Shown piece by piece: positions 3,901 to 7,203 of a stretch of DNA of 7,203 bases. The stretch covers positions 1 to 7,203 of the forward strand of contig JBEKDJ010000247.1 of assembly GCA_050014415.1 (NCBI GenBank). Direction: 5' to 3'. The position numbers and the translations under genes were made by a program. The stretch comes from JBEKDJ01 sp050014415. GTDB taxonomy: Bacteria; Desulfobacterota; BSN033; UBA1163. How positions within the stretch are numbered: position 1 is the first letter of the stretch; every line of letters begins with the position of its first letter. The notes beneath the pieces were generated by a model. That model made no database searches and was not told where the DNA came from. It saw only the letters and a list, made by a program, of their open reading frames with translations.

Positions 3901-5028
3901 TTATATCAACGCGAGGCTGTCAGCCACGGCAAGGCCGGCTCGGGTCGGCACCAGGTAACCCTCGTTGATCGCAGCGAGCCCTTCTTCCTGGAGTCTATCC
4001 AACACGTCTCTTTTCTCGACAGCCAGGTCGCAGCCGTATTGCTCCACAAATTCTCTGAGGCAAACCCCTCTCTTCGTTCGAAGTCCGAGAAAAAGGGCCT
4101 CCAGCTGAAGCTGCTCCATCGTCAGGGTTTCCGCCCCTTGAATCGACCTTTTTCCAGCGTTTACGTCAGCGATGTATCTCTCAACAGAACGATGATTCCA
4201 CCAGCGTCGAAGGCCACTGAAGGAGTGGGCTGCCGGCCCTAAGCCGAGGTAGGGAGTATGGTTCCAATATTTTTGATTATGCCTTGATATGAATGTGATC
4301 TCTCTGGCGAAGTTCGACACCTCATAGTGGATATAACCAGCCTCTTCGAGCAACTCTGCTGTCTTAATAAAAAAACCGTATTCCAGCTCTTCTCCGGGAA
4401 GAGAAAACTCTTTCTGCTCGTGCCTCTTCCCCAGAGGCGTCTCTGCCTCAAGCGTCAGTTGATAACAGGAGAGATGTTCCGGATCAAATGTAAGGGCCTG
4501 AGAAAGGGTATTCAGCCATGCTTCTATCTCCTGGCCTGGAACACCGTAAATCAGATCAAGCCCTATGTTCTCAAACCCGCCTTTGCGAGCTGTCTCGATG
4601 GCTGAGACGGCCTCCGTTGAGGTATGCCTTCGCCCCAAGAAATCCAGAATTCTTTGATCGAAGGACTGGATTCCGAGATTGAGGCGGTTGATTCCAAGGC
4701 CAAAAAGGCTTTGCAGAAGAGATAAATTCAGGTTCGCTGGATTGGCTTCCACGGTTATCTCCACGTCGGAGAGAAGGACGAAGTTTCGTCGAACCCCTGC
4801 GAGCAGATTCTCCATCTTGTTCAGGCTGAGGATGGAAGGGGTTCCTCCTCCGATGTAAACGCTATCAAAGGGACCGAATTCCCCCTGGGCCATCTCCATC
4901 TCCCTCCCTAGGGCTTCCAGAAAATCGGGGAGAGATGAAAGGGACGCAATCGAGTAGAAGTTACAATAACCGCATTTTGTAAGGCAAAAAGGGATGTGAA
5001 TATAGAGCCCGGGTATTTTCAAGTCCAT
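3901..5028 (-). CDS. hemW: Radical SAM heme chaperone HemW
   Basis: The protein has 375 residues, close to the family length of about 380. HemW binds heme and delivers it to target proteins such as respiratory enzymes. It was long annotated as oxygen-independent coproporphyrinogen III oxidase but lacks that activity. Seen here: YIHIPFCLTKCGYCNF, with cluster cysteines 15, 19 and 22 in C-X3-C-X2-C and no fourth cysteine of the HemN type; GGGTPS (60-65); EANP (94-97); GINRLNLGIQSFD (112-124); DLIYGVPGQ (158-166); HYEVSNFA (234-241); YLGLGPAAHSF (260-270); and a C-terminal HemN_C-like domain. A GTG nine bases upstream would extend the frame, but it overlaps the Shine-Dalgarno. The ATG at 5028, 8 nt after AAGGAG, is the right start. 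It lies 79 nt after lepA on the same strand, probably in one operon. Confidence 0.95.
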   Translation of the reverse strand: MDLKIPGLYIHIPFCLTKCGYCNFYSIASLSSLPDFLEALGREMEMAQGEFGPFDSVYIGGGTPSILSLNKMENLLAGVRRNFVLLSDVEITVEANPANLNLSLLQSLFGLGINRLNLGIQSFDQRILDFLGRRHTSTEAVSAIETARKGGFENIGLDLIYGVPGQEIEAWLNTLSQALTFDPEHLSCYQLTLEAETPLGKRHEQKEFSLPGEELEYGFFIKTAELLEEAGYIHYEVSNFAREITFISRHNQKYWNHTPYLGLGPAAHSFSGLRRWWNHRSVERYIADVNAGKRSIQGAETLTMEQLQLEALFLGLRTKRGVCLREFVEQYGCDLAVEKRDVLDRLQEEGLAAINEGYLVPTRAGLAVADSLALI

Positions 5029-5036
5029 GTGACTCA

Positions 5037-5042
5037 CTCCTT
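5037..5042 (-). promoter_or_regulatory. Ribosome binding site deciding the hemW start
   Basis: AAGGAG on the minus strand is 8 nt before the ATG at 5028-5026. It overlaps the alternative GTG at 5037-5035, which is therefore unlikely to be used. It is the last unit of a hexamer-like repeat. Confidence 0.75.
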
Positions 5043-5106
5043 AGCCTCAACCGCAACCTTCTTCTTATTTATTCTCCTTAGCCTCAGCCTGAACCTTAAC
5101 CTTCTT
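5037..5106 (-). repeat. Degenerate hexamer array between lepA and hemW
   Basis: On the minus strand the spacer is built of RAGGYT-like hexamers. The first block is AAGGTT AAGGTT then CAGGCT GAGGCT AAGGAG (5106-5074), and the second is AAGGTT GCGGTT then GAGGCT AAGGAG (5063-5037). The blocks are imperfect direct repeats of 33 and 27 nt separated by 10 nt. Both end in AAGGAG, and only the second has a start codon at the right distance. Confidence 0.65.
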
Positions 5107-5107
5107 T

Positions 5108-6907
5108 TCAGTTATCCGTATCCGATTTTAATACCGCTAGAAATGCACTCTGAGGGATGGATACGGATCCGATGATCTTCATCCGCTTCTTGCCCTTCTT
5201 CTGCTTCTCCAGGAGCTTCCGTTTTCGGGTAATATCGCCTCCGTAGCACTTCGCCGTCACATCCTTGCGAAAGGGCTGGATGGTCGTCCGAGCGATGATC
5301 TCGCCCCCAATGGCTCCCTGAATGGGAACCTTGAACGCTTGCCGAGGAATCTCCTCTTTCAGCCGCTCGCAGGCCAGAAGGGCACGGGTGCGGGCATGAT
5401 CGCGATGGACGATCTGGGAGAGGGCATCTACTTTTTCTCCATTGACCAGGATGTCGACAAGAACGAGGTTTCCTTCTCTATAATCGATGACCTCGTAATC
5501 AAAAGAGCCATATCCCTGAGTGACGGATTTGAAGTGATCATAGAAGTCGTAGATCACCTCGGCCAGGGGCATCTCGAAGATTAACTCAATCCTGCCCGGG
5601 CCAAGGTAGTTGATTTTTGAGTTGACCCCCCGTCTCTCCTTGCAGAGCTTCATCACCGCGCCCAAATATCTTTCGGGCATCAGAAGGGAGGCGCGGATAT
5701 AGGGCTCCTCTCCCTTGGCAATGGAAATAGGGCTTGGATAGTAGGCCGGGTTATCGATGAACACGATGGTTTCGTCCCTGAGTGTGAACCGGTAGCGGAC
5801 ACTGGGGACGGACAGAATGATAGAGAGATCATATTCTCGCTCAAGCCTCTCCTGAACAATCTCCAGATGAAGAAGGCCAAGAAAGCCGCATCGAAAGCCC
5901 TGACCCAGAGCGACAGAGGAATCCTTTTGGTAAACGAAGGCAGCATCGTTAAGCTTGTACTTCTCCAGGGCCACGGCCAGATCCTCATAGTCGTCCGAAG
6001 CGATCGGATAGATGGATGAAAAAACGACCGGCTTGAATTGCTTGAATCCGGGAAGAGGCTTGACGCAAGGATAGTGATCGAGGGTGACCGTGTCCCCGAT
6101 GGAGACGTCCGATACCGTCTTTACGCCTGCAATGATGTAGCCTACCTCGCCGGCAGAAAGCTTCTCCCGTTTTACCCTTACGAGAGAAAAGCCTCCCACC
6201 TCATCGACCTTATAGGTAGCCCCGTTAGAAAAAAAGCGGATGAGATCACCGTTTTTCACCATGCCATCAAAGAAGCGGCAATGGATGATCGTCCCCCGAA
6301 AGGGGTCATAATGGGCATCAAAAATGAGGGCAGAGAGAGGCGCTTCCGCGTTCCCTTTCGGCGGGGGAATCCTTTGCACGATGGCCTCAAGGATCTCTTC
6401 AATGCCGATGCCCTCCTTGGCCGAGCATTTCAAGTGACCGCTCGGATCGAGGGCCAGCTCGGATTCGATCTGCTGGATCACTCGTTCCACATCGGCGGTT
6501 GGAAGGTCGATCTTATTGATGACGGGGATGATTTCGAGGTTATTCTCCATTGCCAGATAGAGATTCGCCAGGGTCTGGGCCTGTACCCCCTGAGCTGCAT
6601 CGATTAGAAGGAGAACCCCCTCGCATGAAGCAAGGGCCCGCGAGACCTCATAGGAAAAGTCGACGTGCCCTGGGGTATCGATCAGATTGAGCGCATAGTC
6701 TTTCCCGTCCCGGGCTCGATAGGGAAGCATGATCGCCTGGCTCTTGATTGTGATACCCCGCTCGCGCTCGATGTCCATGTTATCCAGGATCTGATCCTGA
6801 AAATCCCGGTCATCCACCATGCCGGTATGCTGGATGAGCCGGTCGGCGAGGGTCGATTTGCCATGGTCAATGTGTGCAATAATACTGAAATTCCGGATGT
6901 TTTCCAT
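5108..6907 (-). CDS. lepA: Elongation factor 4 (LepA), ribosome-associated GTPase
   Basis: The protein has 599 residues, the normal family length. LepA is a translational GTPase that binds ribosomes; back-translocation and a role in initiation or ribosome assembly have both been proposed. Visible motifs: P-loop AHIDHGKS (11-18), switch I ERERGITI (47-54), DTPGH (77-81), NKID (131-134) and SAK (162-164), then the EF-G-like domains. The LepA-specific C-terminal domain includes GGEIIARTTIQPFRKDVTAK, and the Lys/Arg-rich tail runs to the stop. The start is taken as the ATG at 6907 (MENIRNFSIIAHIDHGKS), which agrees with family N-termini; a GTG at 6913 would add two residues. There is no strong Shine-Dalgarno for either. 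It is intact, with no frameshift. hemW follows on the same strand. Confidence 0.97.
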   Translation of the reverse strand: MENIRNFSIIAHIDHGKSTLADRLIQHTGMVDDRDFQDQILDNMDIERERGITIKSQAIMLPYRARDGKDYALNLIDTPGHVDFSYEVSRALASCEGVLLLIDAAQGVQAQTLANLYLAMENNLEIIPVINKIDLPTADVERVIQQIESELALDPSGHLKCSAKEGIGIEEILEAIVQRIPPPKGNAEAPLSALIFDAHYDPFRGTIIHCRFFDGMVKNGDLIRFFSNGATYKVDEVGGFSLVRVKREKLSAGEVGYIIAGVKTVSDVSIGDTVTLDHYPCVKPLPGFKQFKPVVFSSIYPIASDDYEDLAVALEKYKLNDAAFVYQKDSSVALGQGFRCGFLGLLHLEIVQERLEREYDLSIILSVPSVRYRFTLRDETIVFIDNPAYYPSPISIAKGEEPYIRASLLMPERYLGAVMKLCKERRGVNSKINYLGPGRIELIFEMPLAEVIYDFYDHFKSVTQGYGSFDYEVIDYREGNLVLVDILVNGEKVDALSQIVHRDHARTRALLACERLKEEIPRQAFKVPIQGAIGGEIIARTTIQPFRKDVTAKCYGGDITRKRKLLEKQKKGKKRMKIIGSVSIPQSAFLAVLKSDTDN

Positions 6908-6915
6908 TGGCACTC

Positions 6916-6921
6916 ATTATA
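6916..6921 (-). promoter_or_regulatory. Consensus -10 hexamer upstream of lepA
   Basis: The minus strand reads TATAAT, a perfect -10 box, ending 8 nt before the lepA ATG. No good -35 hexamer is found 16-18 nt upstream, and there is no extended TG. If used, transcription would start at or within a couple of bases of the start codon, giving an almost leaderless mRNA, and the GTG at 6913 would lie before the transcript. Confidence 0.35.
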
Positions 6922-7047
6922 ACCTAAAGTCATTGAATTTGCGCAGGCAGGGGATTCTCGCCGCTGCTGTTCAAACACTAGACGTCTGACTTGAGATACT
7001 GGAGCTTTCTTCTCCGTGAAACTGCCAGGGCACAGGCGGTCGTACCG

Positions 7048-7061
7048 ATCGCAAATCGCAA
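7048..7061. repeat. Tandem heptamer ATCGCAA x2
   Basis: There are two exact adjacent copies, 7048-7054 and 7055-7061. Confidence 0.45.
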
Positions 7062-7072
7062 GTCGTTACGGG

Positions 7073-7086
7073 TTATGCCTTATGCC
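7073..7086. repeat. Tandem heptamer TTATGCC x2
   Basis: There are two exact adjacent copies, 7073-7079 and 7080-7086, only 11 nt after the ATCGCAA pair. Confidence 0.45.
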
Positions 7087-7150
7087 TGTGTGGCTAAACG
7101 TCAGACTTCGGCGTGCGGGCACGATTAGCGTCTTAGGTATAAGATCTTCA

Positions 7151-7185
7151 GTCTGGTGTCTGATGCTTATGGCCTGATGTCTGAA
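7151..7185. repeat. Degenerate heptamer array, consensus GTCTGAT
   Basis: Five consecutive 7-mers read GTCTGGT, GTCTGAT, GCTTATG, GCCTGAT and GTCTGAA. Four of the five fit GYCTGRW. A single GTCTGAC also occurs at 6984-6990. This looks like a decayed short tandem repeat. Confidence 0.5.
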
Positions 7186-7203
7186 TCACAGATCGTATGT
7201 GAA

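Larger units (their letters stand above)
6922..7203. other. Gene-free lepA upstream region with heptamer repeats
   Basis: No ORF or RNA gene is supported. The stretch holds two exact heptamer duplications and one degenerate heptamer array, listed separately, and is otherwise featureless. Any gene upstream of lepA lies outside the window. Confidence 0.55.

Noticed and set aside
6038..6607. 189-codon plus-strand ORF opposite lepA, and other long shadow frames in lepA, hemW and the radical SAM gene
   Set aside because: They are antisense to clear conserved genes; composition reflects the opposite strand's codons.

Overview
The window looks like a chromosomal piece from an anaerobic or microaerophilic Gram-negative bacterium, most probably of the Desulfobacterota (former Deltaproteobacteria) or a close relative. 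The hints are a PEP-CTERM/exosortase sorting signal, a sigma-54-type promoter, an adjacent lepA and hemW pair, a B12-binding radical SAM enzyme, and intergenic DNA rich in REP-like palindromes and short degenerate tandem repeats. No database search was possible, so the lineage is an inference.

The right half (2094-6907) is conserved chromosomal coding sequence, all on the minus strand. lepA (elongation factor 4, 5108-6907) comes first, then hemW (heme chaperone, radical SAM family, 3901-5028), probably co-transcribed across a 79-nt gap made of degenerate hexamer repeats that supply the hemW ribosome binding site. A REP-like inverted pair (3716-3789) follows, then a B12-binding-type radical SAM protein of unknown substrate (2094-3635). 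A possible 60-codon ORF (1931-2113) overlaps its 3' end and has its own Shine-Dalgarno. The 290 bases upstream of lepA carry no gene but contain tandem heptamers.

The left 2 kb is AT-richer, gene-poor and looks like eroded accessory DNA. It contains the clean 3' half (anticodon loop to CCA) of an elongator tRNA-Met at 461-505 without its 5' half, which is the pattern left at the distal end of a tRNA-integrating element. Next comes a pyrimidine-rich, GC-richer islet (590-844) made of about three diverged tandem copies of a unit of roughly 94 bp. An 11-bp copy of the tRNA 3' terminus plus flank recurs at 962-972. Then comes a decayed PEP-CTERM locus: a good sigma-54 promoter (1072-1087), a strong orphan Shine-Dalgarno (1175-1182) and the C-terminal sorting signal (to 1322), but no start codon, signal peptide or body. 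A small plausible protein gene (1497-1679, plus) ends before a 12-bp-stem hairpin terminator (1719-1748), which faces a possible decayed minus-strand ORF.

No complete novel defence or mobile system is visible. The most promising unexplained signals are the tRNA-Met half site with the adjacent degenerate tandem array, and the promoter-plus-tail remnant of the PEP-CTERM gene.
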